52,472 nt of DNA, from positions 1 to 52,472 of the forward strand of contig PKRI01000009.1 of the NCBI GenBank assembly GCA_017577485.1, written 5' to 3'. This DNA is from Bacillota bacterium (GTDB lineage: Bacteria > Bacillota > Sulfobacillia > Thermaerobacterales > RSA17). Below the pieces are notes generated by a model, which worked only from the letters and a program-made list of their open reading frames with translations, made no database searches and was not told the origin of the DNA. Below, piece by piece: positions 51,955 to 52,472 of the stretch. The translations under genes and the position numbers were made by a program. How positions within the stretch are numbered: position 1 is the stretch's first letter; every line of letters begins with the position of its first letter.

Positions 51955-52377
51955 TTAAGGCTGGTTTCGCCCGCCGGCGGACGTGCGGCTGGTCCCCGCC
52001 GTGGCGGTGGCCGCCGAGGCCCCGGCGGCTGCCGCCACCTGGCGGCCGTAAGCCGTCACCGCCGGCTGCCCCCGGCGGACCTGGCTCAGGCGCTGGCCCA
52101 CTTCTTCGTGGAGCAGCGCCACGCCGGTCAGCAGGCGCTGGTGCTCCTGAACCAGTTCCTCCAGCAGGGACCGCACCGAGGGGTCCCCGCCCGCCGCAGC
52201 CGCCTCTGGGCCGAGATCGCTGCGGATCTCGTCGAACCGGTCGGCCTGGCGCCGCACCTCGGCCAGGTCGCCGCGGGCCAGTGCCGCCTGCTGGACCCGC
52301 ACGCACTCCAGCAGGGCCTCCAGCCGGCCAGTCACCGTATCGAGGGATGTGGCCGTCGTCCTGCGCTCTCCCGACAC
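51955..52377 (-). CDS. FlgN/FliT-like helical flagellar chaperone
   Basis: A 140-residue, mostly helical protein (two long amphipathic helices, about 12-50 and 65-105) followed by an AVTAYGRQ block typical of FlgN/FliT chaperones and an Ala/Thr-rich tail. It is first in the flagellar operon before fliD, where such chaperones often lie. The family assignment is by pattern and context only. GTG start with a modest AGGTGG site close upstream. Confidence 0.65.
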   Translation of the reverse strand: MSGERRTTATSLDTVTGRLEALLECVRVQQAALARGDLAEVRRQADRFDEIRSDLGPEAAAAGGDPSVRSLLEELVQEHQRLLTGVALLHEEVGQRLSQVRRGQPAVTAYGRQVAAAAGASAATATAGTSRTSAGGRNQP

Positions 52378-52440
52378 CGGCCCACCTGCTTCCCTGCCGT
52401 AGTACCGCGGCTTCCTGTCCCGGTTCTCTTCCCTAACCCT

Positions 52441-52468
52441 TTATCGGGCCGCCGGGGCTCCCCGTTGA
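52441..52468 (-). promoter_or_regulatory. Sigma-28 (SigD/FliA)-like promoter of the flagellar operon
   Basis: On the minus strand TCAA (52468-52465) is followed after 16 bases by CCCGATAA (52448-52441), close to the sigma-D pattern TAAA-N14-16-GCCGATAT/A. It points at the FlgN-like gene starting 64 bases downstream. Confidence 0.6.
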
Positions 52469-52472
52469 TGAC

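Overview
The window is a very GC-rich chromosomal segment, most likely from a high-GC member of the Bacillota of the Thermaerobacter / Symbiobacterium / Limnochordia type. The evidence is indirect: a YpdA-type bacillithiol-disulfide reductase, a SigI/RsgI sigma/anti-sigma pair, FlaG-FliS-FliD flagellar genes, strong GGAGG ribosome-binding sites, and many GTG and TTG starts in tightly overlapping operons. No rRNA, tRNA, CRISPR array, prophage or insertion sequence was found, so the genus is inference.

Layout. 1-7.4 kb holds housekeeping genes: a cut-off GNAT gene, an o-succinylbenzoate synthase/N-acylamino acid racemase, an ASCH-like protein, 2-phosphosulfolactate phosphatase, two MFS transporters, YpdA, a TetR regulator and a NifU-type Fe-S protein. 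7.4-12.3 kb holds one intact M20 amidohydrolase next to decayed genes: a PfkB kinase tail, a copy of the amidohydrolase 5' end, and a peptide-binding lipoprotein joined out of frame to a CocE-type hydrolase by an apparent deletion.

12.5-37.4 kb is the centre of the window and looks like a purine/ureide catabolic island. It encodes pseudouridine-phosphate glycosidase, carbamate kinase, FdrA and DUF1116 proteins (AllF and AllG of oxamate carbamoyltransferase), a PucR regulator, a cyclase-family hydrolase and two complete BMP-type nucleoside ABC importers in convergent orientation. A DUF2877 protein (AllH, the third transferase subunit) and a four-gene molybdenum hydroxylase operon (FAD, 2Fe-2S and Mo subunits plus CoxG) complete it. 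My model is that nucleosides or bases are imported and hydroxylated, and that a late ureide product (oxalurate) is phosphorolysed to carbamoyl phosphate, which carbamate kinase turns into ATP. The middle enzymes (allantoinase, allantoate hydrolase, ureidoglycolate dehydrogenase) are not in the window. Two long spacers in the island (15397-16060 and 27042-27500) carry palindromes and a degenerate repeat family.

37.6-49.7 kb returns to housekeeping and signalling genes: an HTH protein, endonuclease III, a MazG-like protein, a PiT phosphate transporter with its DUF47 partner, ruvCAB, Fe-S accessory proteins, IspH, SigI/RsgI, a GAF-GGDEF diguanylate cyclase and a tandem HD protein. 49.7-52.4 kb is a flagellar operon (FlgN-like, FliD, FliS, FlaG) read leftwards from a sigma-28-like promoter at the right edge.
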